A stretch of DNA of 61,961 bases from a candidate division FCPU426 bacterium. Its GTDB lineage: Bacteria > Oederibacteriota > Muellerivitia > Muellerivitales > Muellerivitaceae. The notes under the pieces were generated by a model. The model made no database searches. It saw nothing but the letters and a program-made list of their open reading frames with translations, and was not told where the DNA came from. The stretch is taken from contig DAIDGV010000018.1 in assembly GCA_027452205.1 (NCBI GenBank), positions 1-61,961 on the forward strand, written 5' to 3'. This document shows, piece by piece, positions 1 to 8,566 of the stretch (position 1 is its first letter; each line of letters starts with the position of its first letter). Both the position numbers and the translations under genes were made by a program.

Positions 1-1188
1 AAGCTGATCGAATTTATACCCGCTGGCGAAGAATCCATCGGCCCCGGCGGCATTGACAGCCTTGGTGGCCCAAATACCGGTAGCGATAGCGCCCCAGGTA
101 CCGCCCACCCCGTGAACGCCAAAAGCATCCAGGGAATCGTCATAGCCCAATTGCACCTTGATCTGGATAGCCATGTAGCAGAACACGCTGACCAGAACAC
201 CGATCCAAAGAGCCCCGCCCACGGTCACATATCCGCAAGCCGGTGTGATGGCGACCAATCCCGCTACAGCGCCCGAGGCCGCGCCCAAGGAAGTGGCTTT
301 GCTGTGATGGAGGAACTCGATTAAACACCAAGTAAGGGCCGCCACGGCAGCAGCCGTATTGGTCGTAACGAAAGCGCTGCAAGCCAGCTCATTGGCCGCG
401 CAAGCGGACCCGGCGTTAAAACCGAACCAACCGAACCAAAGAAGGCCCGCGCCCAAGAGCACCAAGGTCAAATTATGCGGCACCATGGATTCTTTCTTGA
501 AGTTCTTACGGGTACCCAGAAGCAGTGCCAGGGTCAAAGCGGAATAGCCTGACGACATATGAACGACCGTTCCACCCGCGAAATCGAGGGCGTCCTTGAA
601 GTAACCTCCACCCCATACCCAGTGAGCGATCGGGTCATAGACCAAGGAAGCCCACAACAGTGAGAAGACCACAAAACCTTTAAAACTGACTCGTTCAGCA
701 AAAGCGCCGGTAATGAGAGCCGGGGTGATGACCGCGAACATCGCCTGGAAGATCATGTAAGCGAGATGAGGGATCGTCGGTGCATTGGGATTGATCGCCC
801 CGATGTTATTAAGCATGGCCCAGGAAAAGCCGCCCGCGAAATTCGGCCCGGGGCTGAAAGCCACCGAGTAACCCCAGAGCACCCATTGCACGCTGATCAG
901 GGCCACCAGGAAAAAGCTTTGCAGGATGGTCGACATCACGTTCTTACGGCGCACCATGCCGCCGTAAAAGAAGGCCAACCCCGGGGTCATCAACATGACC
1001 AGGGCCGCCGACATAAGGACCCAGGCCGTATCTCCAGCGCTGATCGGGCTCACCGGAGCCGAAGCGGGGGCCGCCGCAGGGACCGCGGTTTGGGCCATCG
1101 CCATTACGTCGCCCATCAAGGTGAACCCCGCCGCTAAAAGCAGTGTCGGGGTATTCTTGAGGGTTTTAAATATTTGCTGAACTCTCAT
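1..1188 (-). CDS. amt: Ammonium transporter (Amt family), C-terminus cut by window edge
   Basis: Inner-membrane channel for ammonium uptake. Reading from 1188 to base 1 gives 396 codons without a stop, so only the C-terminal end is missing. The protein starts with a signal-like hydrophobic stretch and an Ala/Pro segment, then enters the Amt fold near ALMTPGLAFFYGGMV-type sequence (here VMLMTPGLAFFYGGMV). Hallmark residues are visible: the Asp of LDFAGGTVVHMSSG, the first pore His in the same motif, and the second pore His in DAFGVHGVGGTWG. The start is ATG at 1188 with AAGGAG seven bases upstream. A sigma-54-like promoter lies about 60 bases upstream, fitting nitrogen control. A glnK partner is not in the window but could lie beyond the left edge. 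Family assignment is secure; substrate specificity is inferred from the family. Confidence 0.96.
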   Translation of the reverse strand, partial: MRVQQIFKTLKNTPTLLLAAGFTLMGDVMAMAQTAVPAAAPASAPVSPISAGDTAWVLMSAALVMLMTPGLAFFYGGMVRRKNVMSTILQSFFLVALISVQWVLWGYSVAFSPGPNFAGGFSWAMLNNIGAINPNAPTIPHLAYMIFQAMFAVITPALITGAFAERVSFKGFVVFSLLWASLVYDPIAHWVWGGGYFKDALDFAGGTVVHMSSGYSALTLALLLGTRKNFKKESMVPHNLTLVLLGAGLLWFGWFGFNAGSACAANELACSAFVTTNTAAAVAALTWCLIEFLHHSKATSLGAASGAVAGLVAITPACGYVTVGGALWIGVLVSVFCYMAIQIKVQLGYDDSLDAFGVHGVGGTWGAIATGIWATKAVNAAGADGFFASGYKFDQL

Positions 1189-1249
1189 TCTCGTCTCCTT
1201 ATCAAAATAGGCCTTCCCCGAAATGGGTCCGGTTTCAGCCAAACCATAG

Positions 1250-1266
1250 AGCGAATATCGTGCCAA
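1250..1266 (-). promoter_or_regulatory. Sigma-54-type (-24/-12) promoter for amt
   Basis: On the minus strand the sequence reads TTGGCACGATATTCGCT. Against the known RpoN consensus YTGGCACG-N4-TTGCW it differs only at the second T of the -12 element, and the key GG and GC pairs have the right spacing. It would place transcription start roughly 50 bases before the amt ATG. Use by RpoN/NtrC is inference; no enhancer site was identified. Confidence 0.65.
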
Positions 1267-1441
1267 CTGGAAATGATTGAAAAAAGGCGTGGAAGGGGCG
1301 GGGACGGGCGCCATTCTACGATATTTACGTTGGTTTTGTAGGTTTTAAACAAAAATGTAGTCCCGTTTGAAAGGGCTTTCACGGTTACACCGCTTCCGGG
1401 TCCTGATCTATGATAAGCGCCAATTCCCAAGGAGAAATCGT

Positions 1442-2497
1442 TTGTCCGACCTTTTTGAAAAAGCTGAAAAAAAACGGGCCGCTTCCCAATTTGAAGCTGC
1501 CCGAAAAATTTACCTATCACTTTTAAAGACTCCGCTCTTCAACGAGGAAAAGGCCGAGACCCTTTTGAGCTTGGCCGATGTGGAACGGATCCGGGGTTAT
1601 TTCCCCGAAGCCCTCAAGCATTACCAACAGTCCGCGAACCTCTTTAAAGGCATCGACAAGACCGCCGTTCTGGACGCCCAGGCGGGCTGGGCTCTCTCCG
1701 CCCGGGCCTCCGGCGAACCCTGGAAAGCCCTCAAGGTCCTGGATCAGGTCCTGATCCAATATCAAAAGCTCAAGGACAAGGACGGAGAAGCCTTTACCCA
1801 CTGGGCCCTGGGCGGCACTTGGCGTATCGCCGGGGACATGAAAAAAGGCCTCAAGCATCTGCTTATCGCCCTTGCCCTCTTTAAGAAGCTCAAGAATAGC
1901 GAAGGTCTCTCCTATACCTGCTGCGCCTTGGGCGGTATCTACCGCATGTTGGGACAGTACGACTTTTCCGGAAAATATTATCGGGAAGCCAACCAACGCA
2001 TGCGCCAACGCAAGGATACTTTCGGCATCGCTTATTCTTATTGTGGGTTGGGGAATGTTGAACGGATGGCGGGTCGTTTTAAAGAGGCTCTTCCCTTTTA
2101 CAAGAAAGCGGAGAAACTTTACGGCACCATCGGTGACCGGGTCAGTTATGCCTATACCCTTTGGTCCTTGGGAACGACTTATAAGCTGTTGGGAAAATAC
2201 AATCATGCTTGCCGTGCCTTTGACAGCGCCGATACTCTTTTCAAAAAGACCGGGGACACCCGTGGCCGCATTTACGCGCTGCTGGGACAAGCCGAGGTTT
2301 TCTTTTTAAAAGACAATATTAAGGTCGGACAGCAATGGTGGAAACAAGCTGAACGAATTGCTCACGAAAGCCATTACCTGTGGGAAAAGCTGCATGTGGC
2401 TTCGCTACAAGGCGGCAAGGTGCGGAATCTCAAAACCCGGTACCAAAAAGCCGGTTCCCGCTTCTACCCCACTCAACTACCCATTAACTGGCCATAA
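1442..2497 (+). CDS. TPR-repeat protein
   Basis: A soluble 351-residue protein built almost wholly of tetratricopeptide repeats. At least six helical pairs recur at about 40-residue spacing, with sequences such as ALGGTWRIAGDMKKGLKHL, ALGGIYRMLGQYDFSGKYY and GLGNVERMAGRFKEALPFY. The 40-residue period is longer than the classical 34 and resembles the Rap/kinesin-light-chain type. No signal peptide or enzymatic domain is seen. I place the start at TTG 1442 because AAGGAG (1429-1434) sits seven bases before it; an upstream in-frame TTG at 1367 has no such site. It is divergent from amt and convergent with htpX, sharing the terminator at 2501. It is probably a protein-protein interaction scaffold; the partner is unknown. 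A second TPR protein with the same repeat period lies at 33151-34470. Confidence 0.85.
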   Translation: MSDLFEKAEKKRAASQFEAARKIYLSLLKTPLFNEEKAETLLSLADVERIRGYFPEALKHYQQSANLFKGIDKTAVLDAQAGWALSARASGEPWKALKVLDQVLIQYQKLKDKDGEAFTHWALGGTWRIAGDMKKGLKHLLIALALFKKLKNSEGLSYTCCALGGIYRMLGQYDFSGKYYREANQRMRQRKDTFGIAYSYCGLGNVERMAGRFKEALPFYKKAEKLYGTIGDRVSYAYTLWSLGTTYKLLGKYNHACRAFDSADTLFKKTGDTRGRIYALLGQAEVFFLKDNIKVGQQWWKQAERIAHESHYLWEKLHVASLQGGKVRNLKTRYQKAGSRFYPTQLPINWP

Positions 2498-2500
2498 AAA

Positions 2501-2528
2501 AAGGCGGTTCCTTTTCAGGAACCGCCTT
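2501..2528. terminator. Bidirectional intrinsic terminator
   Basis: A perfect 11-bp stem AAGGCGGTTCC / GGAACCGCCTT closes a six-base loop, with A-rich sequence on the left and T-rich on the right. It sits between the converging ends of the TPR gene (2497) and htpX (2544) and can serve both. Confidence 0.85.
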
Positions 2529-2543
2529 TCTCATCGTTAAAGT

Positions 2544-3452
2544 TTATTCTTCCGTACTGTTTTCCAACCGCTCAATGCGCACATCCAAGGACGGATGGCT
2601 GGCAAAGAAAGAGAAGCCATCCCCACTGGAGATCTGCATGGCCCGCATGGCTGGCGCCGGCTGGGGCAAACCCTGCGCTTGAGGCTGTTCTTGGAAGGCT
2701 TTTAAGGCCTTCAAAGCGTCGATCATTTTGCGTTTTCCCGCCAACCGAGCCCCGCCCGCGTCCGCGCGGAATTCCCGCCAGCGGGAGAAAGCCATTAGGG
2801 GAATCATGCCAATGATGCCAAAAACGAATTGCAGCATCATGATGAGGAAATATTCCATCATTCCGCCGCCCCGGCGGTTGTCTTCATTCCGTTCGATCGC
2901 GTACGCGACCACCCGGGCCAGGAACATGACAAAAGCGTTGATAACACCTTGCAACAGGGTCATGGTGACCATGTCCCCGTTCACCACGTGGGTGATCTCA
3001 TGGCCCAACACCGCTTCAATCTCATCCTGTCCCATGGCGTCAAAAAGACCCGTGGAGACCGCGACCAAGGCGCTGTTACGGCTGGCACCAGTGGCAAAAG
3101 CGTTCGGGGCCGGGCTTTGGAAATAACCCACTTCCGGCATGGTGGTCATGCCGGCCTTTTCAGCCAGCCGATAGACCGTTTGGACCAATTGGCGTTCTTG
3201 GTTATTCCCCGGGTTTTCCGGGTCGATCAATTGAACGCCCATCATCATCTTGGCCATCCAGCGGGAAAGCAGGAGCGAAATGAAGGCACCGCCCATACCC
3301 CAGACCAGGCAGAAGATCATCAAGGAACTGTAATCGATGCCACGGGCCGTGAGATAGGGCTGAACGTTAAGGACACTCAGCACGATCGAAATGGTGAAAA
3401 CAACCAGCAAGTTGACCAGGATGAAAAGACCAATGCGGCGGAGCCACATCAT
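2544..3452 (-). CDS. htpX: Membrane zinc metalloprotease HtpX
   Basis: Inner-membrane M48-family protease for quality control of damaged membrane proteins. The 302-residue protein has two N-terminal membrane segments, the zinc/catalytic motif HEITH at about residues 151-155, a further hydrophobic pair and a third-ligand region near EFRADAGGARL. Length fits the HtpX family. I start at ATG 3452, where GGGAGG lies six bases upstream; the reading frame continues to an upstream TTG, but that codon overlaps the ribosome site itself. It is monocistronic, divergent from the sigma-factor gene. Family members are often induced by envelope stress; no specific operator was seen here. Confidence 0.95.
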   Translation of the reverse strand: MMWLRRIGLFILVNLLVVFTISIVLSVLNVQPYLTARGIDYSSLMIFCLVWGMGGAFISLLLSRWMAKMMMGVQLIDPENPGNNQERQLVQTVYRLAEKAGMTTMPEVGYFQSPAPNAFATGASRNSALVAVSTGLFDAMGQDEIEAVLGHEITHVVNGDMVTMTLLQGVINAFVMFLARVVAYAIERNEDNRRGGGMMEYFLIMMLQFVFGIIGMIPLMAFSRWREFRADAGGARLAGKRKMIDALKALKAFQEQPQAQGLPQPAPAMRAMQISSGDGFSFFASHPSLDVRIERLENSTEE

Positions 3453-3596
3453 AGAAAAGCCTCCCAAGTGGATTTAGACGGGTGAACGACCCGGTTAAGG
3501 TACAAAGACTTTTCCGGCATTTCAAGACAAGCCGCAGAACGCAAAAAGGCCAAACCCATAATACAAAGGCAAACGCGAAAGGTTACGGCCTTTTAT

Positions 3597-4220
3597 TTGG
3601 TAACCTCGGGCCTGGACCGGTTGTATAAAAGGGTAGGAACTTCACGACCCGGGTGCGATTTGGACTTTAACGACGAACAATGGCAGCGATGGGCCCTTTG
3701 GATGCGCCTTGTCCAGGACGGCGATACGGAGGCTTATGCCCGCCTTTTATCCGAGATCAGCCCCTTGATCTTCAACTATGTCCGGAAGCGGGTCTTCAAC
3801 CCCTCTTATGTGGAGGATATTTACCAAGAAGTGCTTTTGAGCTTCCATAAGGCCAGGCACACTTACCGCGCCGAGCGGCCCTTCAGCCCCTGGCTTTTTG
3901 CCGTGGTACGCAACGCCTTATGGAACGCCCTGAACAAGAACCGGCGCTTCTTGGAAAAAGAGGTCCTCTTGGCCGATCTGCCCGAAACCCCTTGGAGCGC
4001 GCCCGAGGACCTGGAGATGGATGGAAGATTGAAGGCCGCCTTGAACAGTCTGCCCAAGGAGAACCGTCAAGCGGTCGAAATGCTGAAACTGAAAGACATG
4101 AGCGTCGAGAACGCCGCCAAAGAGCTGGGCATTTCTAAGGTCGCTTTCAAAGTGCGGGCACACCGGGGATATGTTCAATTACGCAAATTTCTTTCAAAGG
4201 ATGGACCCCATGAGGGATAG
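3597..4220 (+). CDS. ECF-type RNA polymerase sigma factor
   Basis: A sigma-70 family factor of the ECF group. Region 2 is seen in LLSEISPLIFNYVRKRV, EDIYQEVLLSFHKARHTY and PFSPWLFAVVRNALWNALNK; region 4 is seen in LPKENRQAVEMLKLKDMSV followed by the helix-turn-helix AAKELGISKVAFKVRAHRGY. Length (about 200 residues) is typical. The start is uncertain: TTG 3597 gives the longest product but has only a weak site, and later TTG or ATG codons are possible. The next gene overlaps its end and encodes an NrsF-like membrane protein, so this pair probably forms a sigma/anti-sigma switch. The target regulon cannot be read from the window. Confidence 0.88.
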   Translation: MVTSGLDRLYKRVGTSRPGCDLDFNDEQWQRWALWMRLVQDGDTEAYARLLSEISPLIFNYVRKRVFNPSYVEDIYQEVLLSFHKARHTYRAERPFSPWLFAVVRNALWNALNKNRRFLEKEVLLADLPETPWSAPEDLEMDGRLKAALNSLPKENRQAVEMLKLKDMSVENAAKELGISKVAFKVRAHRGYVQLRKFLSKDGPHEG

Positions 4221-4899
4221 AACGGACCGTTACCTGAATAAACTGAACGGCGTCCAACGTAAGACTGCCGAGATGCTGTTGAAGGACACAAAACCCTATA
4301 AGCCCGTTTCTTCGGTCTTAAGCCAGTGGCTTGTCTGGATGGGTTTCGCGGTCTTTGTCGTTCTGACCACACTAGTCTTCATCAAACCCCAGACCCAATT
4401 GATGGAAAAATTGGAACTTCTTCCCAACGCCATTTTCATGCTGTTGGTCTTCATCGGCTCCGCTCTGTCCGCCTGGGCCGGCATTTCTTCCAGTATGCCA
4501 GGCCGGGAACCCGGCTTGACCGAAAGATCCTTCTTGGTCGGGTTAATACTGGTGCTTTTTGTGTTCCCATTCCTGTTTTTCACCCCCGACACCTTGGCGC
4601 AAGTTTGGGCCCACAGCATGGAAAGCGGCTGGTTCTGCTCGAGAACGGTGGTTCTGGTGGCTTTGCCTTCGTGGCTTTTATTGGGCTGGCTTGCGTCCCA
4701 GAACGCCTCTTTTTCACCCGCTTGGACGGGCGCTTGGCTGGGCATTTCTGCTTTTTTACTGGGGACCGGGACCATCCAGCTTCATTGTGAGCATTGGGAA
4801 TCTAACCATATGTTCGTAGACCATCTTTTACCGATGGTCCTTTTCATTGTTCTTCCGATTTGGGTGGGATCTTTCTGGTTCGCGCGGTGGAAAAAATAG
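4210..4899 (+). CDS. NrsF/DUF1109-like six-helix membrane protein, putative anti-sigma factor
   Basis: A 229-residue protein with about six hydrophobic segments after a short charged N-terminus. Its first ATG with a good ribosome site (AAGGA eight bases before 4210) lies inside the end of the sigma-factor gene, giving an 11-base overlap and translational coupling. The final part contains LHCEHWESNHMFVDHLLPM, resembling the Cys/His-rich loop of NrsF (DUF1109) anti-sigma factors, and SSMPGREPG recalls the conserved Pro-Gly loop of that family. In the known system NrsF holds an ECF factor at the membrane until a signal such as metal or oxidative stress. That role is inferred here from overlap, topology and these motifs; overall similarity looks distant. 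Confidence 0.6.
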   Translation: MRDRTDRYLNKLNGVQRKTAEMLLKDTKPYKPVSSVLSQWLVWMGFAVFVVLTTLVFIKPQTQLMEKLELLPNAIFMLLVFIGSALSAWAGISSSMPGREPGLTERSFLVGLILVLFVFPFLFFTPDTLAQVWAHSMESGWFCSRTVVLVALPSWLLLGWLASQNASFSPAWTGAWLGISAFLLGTGTIQLHCEHWESNHMFVDHLLPMVLFIVLPIWVGSFWFARWKK

Positions 4900-4912
4900 G
4901 GACTGGTTCCCT

Positions 4913-5665
4913 TCAGGGCGTTTTCTTTTCGAGGATCGAGATCAAAAAGTCATGGACCGTCGCCATCGACTCTAAGCTCATCTGATGCCCCATGTTGAAT
5001 TGCTTGAGTTCTGGATGATACCCCGCCTTCGTCAACACACCCTGGACTTGCTGGGCCAACTGGATGGAAATAATGGGATCCTGGGTGCCATGCACGATGA
5101 GGATCGGGGTCGTTTTGGGTGCTTTGACCCTTTCCATGGTCTTCGAGGGATCAGGCATATAACCGCTCATATCGACGATACCGAGTATTGGATGATTACA
5201 ATTCAACCCTACCTCGAGGGACATCACGCCGCCTTGCGAGAAACCCATCAAGATCACCGGCCGGGTCGGCTTTCCTTGCGGGTCCCTTGAATAATGTTCG
5301 ATCAACTTGAAGAGATGGTCCCGACTAGCTTCGATCCCCTTACGATTCTTTTCGAAAAGCGGGAAATACCAAGCATAAGCCTTATCTTTGGCCGTAGAAC
5401 CCGGCGCGTGGAATAAGCCGTCCGGAAAAACGGCCCGGCAAGGGGGTAAATGTAGGTCCTGAAAGAACCTCACAAGATCCGTTGCGTTCCCGCCCAAACC
5501 ATGGATCACAATGATCAACGGCGCTTGGGCCGGCAATTCCGCGGGTTCGACAACCAAACAACGGTGACCATCGACATTTTCCTCAACATAAGGAGCCTTC
5601 TGCGCGCCGACCGAAGAGAACGTCAGCAGCAAAAAAAGGCTGGAGAACAATAACCCTCGGAACAT
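4913..5665 (-). CDS. Exported serine esterase (phospholipase/carboxylesterase family)
   Basis: An alpha/beta hydrolase of 250 residues. A signal peptide (first 21 residues, ending SVGAQ) predicts export. The oxyanion region VIHGLGGN, the nucleophile motif GFSQGG (Ser143), the acid in HGTQD (Asp196) and the base in MGHQ (His227) form a complete triad. The start has AAGGAGG upstream. It is the last gene of a five-gene minus-strand run and lies ten bases after a cytoplasmic paralog. Substrate unknown; relatives hydrolyse short acyl or aryl esters. Confidence 0.88.
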   Translation of the reverse strand: MFRGLLFSSLFLLLTFSSVGAQKAPYVEENVDGHRCLVVEPAELPAQAPLIIVIHGLGGNATDLVRFFQDLHLPPCRAVFPDGLFHAPGSTAKDKAYAWYFPLFEKNRKGIEASRDHLFKLIEHYSRDPQGKPTRPVILMGFSQGGVMSLEVGLNCNHPILGIVDMSGYMPDPSKTMERVKAPKTTPILIVHGTQDPIISIQLAQQVQGVLTKAGYHPELKQFNMGHQMSLESMATVHDFLISILEKKTP

Positions 5666-5675
5666 GACAACCTCC

Positions 5676-6362
5676 TTACCCTTGGATGACCTTTTCTAAA
5701 AAAGACCGAACTTCTGCCAGTGAATCTTCGGTGATCTGGTGGGCCATGGGGAATTCTTTAAGCACCGGATGGTATCCCGCTTCTTCCAGGGCTTTTTTGG
5801 CCCGGCGCGAACCCTCGATCGGCACCACCTCATCATAGGTTCCATGGACCAACAAAATGGGCGTATCGAAAGGCGCTTGGGCCTTGGTTAGGGTCTCCCA
5901 AGGGTCCGGCATATAACCGCTCATGGAAACGATGGCCGCCACCTTGCCCTTATAGTTGAGCCCGCCCTCCAGCGACATGACCCCGCCTTGGGAAAAGCCC
6001 ATCACGATGATCGGTTTATGCTTTTTTTCCTGTCCCGGCGCGGGGCGCAAGTTGGGATCGTTGGAGAACCGGTCCATGACCTTGAAAAGATATTCCCGGC
6101 TTTTGTTGAACTCTTCCCGGTTATAGGTCTGAAAGTCATACCAGGCATAAGCTTGGTCCGGGTAACCGGGCAGATGCATGGGCGCGTCCGGAAGGACAAA
6201 ACGGCAGCCCGGAAAGTGAAATTGCTCGCAAAGGGGGGCCAAGTCGTCGCCATTGGTGCCTAACCCGTGCAGGGTCAGGATGACCGGGGAACCCGGCTCA
6301 ATGACCGGCGGGTCCAGCACCAGATTGTGGTGGCCTTGGATCAGCACATCCGAATGAAGCAC
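5676..6362 (-). CDS. Serine esterase (phospholipase/carboxylesterase family), cytoplasmic paralog
   Basis: A 228-residue alpha/beta hydrolase without a signal peptide. It shares with its neighbour the motifs LHGLGTNGDDL, GFSQGGVMSLE (Ser124), HGTYD (Asp177) and MAHQ (His208), plus the stretch MSGYMPDP, so the two are clearly duplicates. The start is GTG 6362 preceded by GGGAGG. One copy is kept inside and one exported, which suggests the same chemistry in two compartments. Substrate cannot be told from sequence. Confidence 0.88.
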   Translation of the reverse strand: MLHSDVLIQGHHNLVLDPPVIEPGSPVILTLHGLGTNGDDLAPLCEQFHFPGCRFVLPDAPMHLPGYPDQAYAWYDFQTYNREEFNKSREYLFKVMDRFSNDPNLRPAPGQEKKHKPIIVMGFSQGGVMSLEGGLNYKGKVAAIVSMSGYMPDPWETLTKAQAPFDTPILLVHGTYDEVVPIEGSRRAKKALEEAGYHPVLKEFPMAHQITEDSLAEVRSFLEKVIQG

Positions 6363-6377
6363 GGGATCCTCCCGGGA

Positions 6378-7238
6378 CTATTTCTTTAAGGCCGCCAGCG
6401 CCGCTTCGCGCACTTTGATATCGGACTCGTTCTTGGACAGATCGGTCACTTTAGCCTTCAACGATGCGTCGGACAGGTTTTGAGCGCCCTCGATCGCGGT
6501 GATCTTTGCCGATTGGATGATCTCGTCTTTTTTCGCGTCACCTGAGGGTTTGAGGTTCATCATTTCTAAAAGGGTTGGCACGGCCTTCCCGTCCTGGAGC
6601 CGTGCCAGGGCCACCGCCGAATCGTAACGCAGGGCTTGGTCATCGCTTTCCAGGTTCTTTTCCAGGGCAAATTTCGCCGGTTCATAACGCATAGCGCTCA
6701 AGGCCCCCACCGCCATCCGGCGCACCGTCTCGTCGCTATCGGACAAAGCCCCCAGGGCGGCTTCCCCGCCTTTCGGGTCCTCAATATTGCCTAAAGCCCA
6801 AAGGCTGTAGATCTTCACGTCGTTATTCTCGTCCTTGACCGCCTCCGAAAGGACGGGCACGGCTGTTTTTTCTTTTAAGCGACCCAGCACCAGCGCCAGG
6901 TATTGACGCAACCGGGGATCGTCCGACTTAGCCCCGCCAAAAACTTCCACCAACTGCTGGCGCAAGGTCTGGTCGAATTGGATATTCTCGTTCTGGTTCA
7001 ACATGCGGGAAAGCTCGTATGCGGATTGCCAGCGGCGGCTGGTGTTATCGCTTTTAAGTTCTTCCAGGTACTGTTCGGCCGTCTTGGGATGTTGAAGGGC
7101 CATGGTGCCCAGAAAGAAAATGCCCAGGGCCACCAGCACAATGATGGCAGGGATGATGAAAAGTTTGACGAAAAGCGAAAAACCCGTCTCTGGCGCGTAC
7201 AACGGGCCGCTTTCGGGATTCTGGTTCGATTCGCTCAT
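6378..7238 (-). CDS. Membrane-anchored HEAT-repeat protein
   Basis: A 286-residue protein with a short hydrophilic N-terminus, one membrane helix at about residues 24-48 (LFVKLFIIPAIIVLVALGIF), then a helical array with typical HEAT units such as DPRLRQYLALVLGRLKEKTA and DNDVKIYSLWALGNIEDPKG-like segments. Such arrays bind proteins; no catalytic motif is seen. Its ATG overlaps the stop of the upstream zinc-ribbon gene (ATGA), so the two are translationally coupled, and it is followed by the esterase pair. The orientation of the repeat domain (cytoplasm or periplasm) is not clear. Confidence 0.82.
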   Translation of the reverse strand: MSESNQNPESGPLYAPETGFSLFVKLFIIPAIIVLVALGIFFLGTMALQHPKTAEQYLEELKSDNTSRRWQSAYELSRMLNQNENIQFDQTLRQQLVEVFGGAKSDDPRLRQYLALVLGRLKEKTAVPVLSEAVKDENNDVKIYSLWALGNIEDPKGGEAALGALSDSDETVRRMAVGALSAMRYEPAKFALEKNLESDDQALRYDSAVALARLQDGKAVPTLLEMMNLKPSGDAKKDEIIQSAKITAIEGAQNLSDASLKAKVTDLSKNESDIKVREAALAALKK

Positions 7239-7696
7239 GACGGCTCCTTGGTATCTTCGGATTTCTTCGGCTTGAACTCATACTGATCATGGATCTTCAG
7301 GTCAAAACCTTCCACTTTTTCCGAGATGGGCATGCCCCGGTAAATGGCCCGGCATTGATAGCAAATGACGATATCGCCTAAGGCAAAATAAAGGATCAGG
7401 TCCAGCACCGCGCCCGCCACGAGGATGGGGATCAGGTAATTGTTGAAGATCAGGGCCAGTCCGATGATGACCGCTACCACCCACAAGCCCAGCTTGGTGT
7501 TGAAGTCCTTTTGGCGGTAAAGGTCCTTACAGCCGCAGATGCCGCAGCGCTTCAAGGCGCCCTTTTCATCCAGCTCTCCATTACCAGTGGTTTCCCGGCT
7601 CTTGTCGCAGCGGGTGCAAGGGATGGATCCCGCCGAGGGCATGGCCTTTAAAAAGATGCCGTTACCGCAACTAGGACAGAAAGTGTTGATCTCCAT
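7235..7696 (-). CDS. Zinc-ribbon membrane protein
   Basis: A 153-residue protein opening with a Cys4 ribbon (CPSCGNG then CTRC), then CGICGC, two adjacent hydrophobic helices (residues about 73-110) and a further CYQC pair. The Cys pairs suggest one or two structural zinc sites facing the cytoplasm. It overlaps the HEAT gene by four bases. I do not recognise a named family; a role as an assembly partner of the HEAT protein is only a context guess. Confidence 0.75.
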   Translation of the reverse strand: MEINTFCPSCGNGIFLKAMPSAGSIPCTRCDKSRETTGNGELDEKGALKRCGICGCKDLYRQKDFNTKLGLWVVAVIIGLALIFNNYLIPILVAGAVLDLILYFALGDIVICYQCRAIYRGMPISEKVEGFDLKIHDQYEFKPKKSEDTKEPS

Positions 7697-7721
7697 AAAA
7701 CCTCATGACTTTCGTTAACAG

Positions 7722-8513
7722 TTAGAAGGGCACACTTGAGGCCAGGGTCAGGTACAGCCCCATGCCCTCACCGATCATCGTGCAGACCATGGCGGCGTAA
7801 AGGATACCCGTCGCCGATTGGGTGGACCTCATCTTGACCGTTTCCCAGATCCAGTAAGACATTCCCAAGGTGGGCAAGATACCCCAAGCCACCCGGAAAA
7901 GGACGAAAAGGATGTCCTCGTGGAACAGCTTGGCGCCCGCGGGCGTGGCCATCTCGGTGCCCCAACCCACATAAAGGGTGTAATTAACCGCCAACTCCAG
8001 GGCAGTTAAGACCGTCAGAAGGATATAACTACCCGAATAGCGCTTCAAGGGGGTGATGGATAGCTTGGGCGTGACCAGATACCAATGGCCCAGCATCATG
8101 GCCAAAATGCCAGCCCCTAGCACCAAAGAGGAGATCAAAGCGTGCAGCGCAAAGAGATAGGCCTTGTCCTGCCCTATCCAGGGGAAATAAAGGATGGCCA
8201 TCGCTCCGCTCAGGACCGCCAGAACAAAACAGGACCATAAGAACCATTGGCGGCGGATGCGAAGGGCCACCGTGAAGCAAAGGGTGAAGAAAAGGGAGAC
8301 ACCCAGGGCCCATTCCGCCTTTTGATAACCCATTTCCAGTTCAGTCCCCACTAAGAATAACAACCCGATAGAGAGCGTTTGAAGGGCCACACAGAGAAAA
8401 CCGAAAAAGCGGTAAAAACCTTGGCCGATCTCCCGAAGGACCACTAGGGGCAAAAGGGTCAAACAGCCCCAAGCAATGAAGGCAAAATAAAGGGAACCGA
8501 TCTTGAGGACCAT
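7722..8513 (-). CDS. Polytopic membrane protein of unknown function
   Basis: A 263-residue protein of about seven or eight hydrophobic helices with no soluble domain. Notable polar residues inside the membrane region are the His of FALHALISS and the segment GHWYLVTPKLS, with another His in AKLFHEDILF. Buried His residues and the HWYLV segment are compatible with haem or quinone contact, but no family could be named. It starts at ATG 8513 after CAGGAAAA and is first in the run leading to the zinc-ribbon, HEAT and esterase genes (25-base gap). Confidence 0.7.
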   Translation of the reverse strand: MVLKIGSLYFAFIAWGCLTLLPLVVLREIGQGFYRFFGFLCVALQTLSIGLLFLVGTELEMGYQKAEWALGVSLFFTLCFTVALRIRRQWFLWSCFVLAVLSGAMAILYFPWIGQDKAYLFALHALISSLVLGAGILAMMLGHWYLVTPKLSITPLKRYSGSYILLTVLTALELAVNYTLYVGWGTEMATPAGAKLFHEDILFVLFRVAWGILPTLGMSYWIWETVKMRSTQSATGILYAAMVCTMIGEGMGLYLTLASSVPF

Positions 8514-8538
8514 GCTTTTCCTGACATCTGAAATAAAA

Positions 8539-8562
8539 AAGGGCCCGGTTACCCGCGCCCTT
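8539..8562 (-). terminator. Intrinsic terminator after the GGCT-fold gene
   Basis: A ten-pair stem with one mismatch (AAGGGCCCGG / CCGCGCCCTT) closes a four-base loop. In minus-strand sense it is followed by TTTTTTATTT. It lies just past the end of the gene at 8606. Confidence 0.75.
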
Positions 8563-8566
8563 CATT

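Noticed and set aside
766-1137. Plus-strand frame within amt
   Set aside because: Antisense of a clear Amt transporter, rich in Arg/His as expected for a shadow.
7215-7240. GGTTCGATTC resembling a tRNA T-loop
   Set aside because: It is the start of the HEAT-repeat gene read in reverse; no acceptor or anticodon stems surround it.
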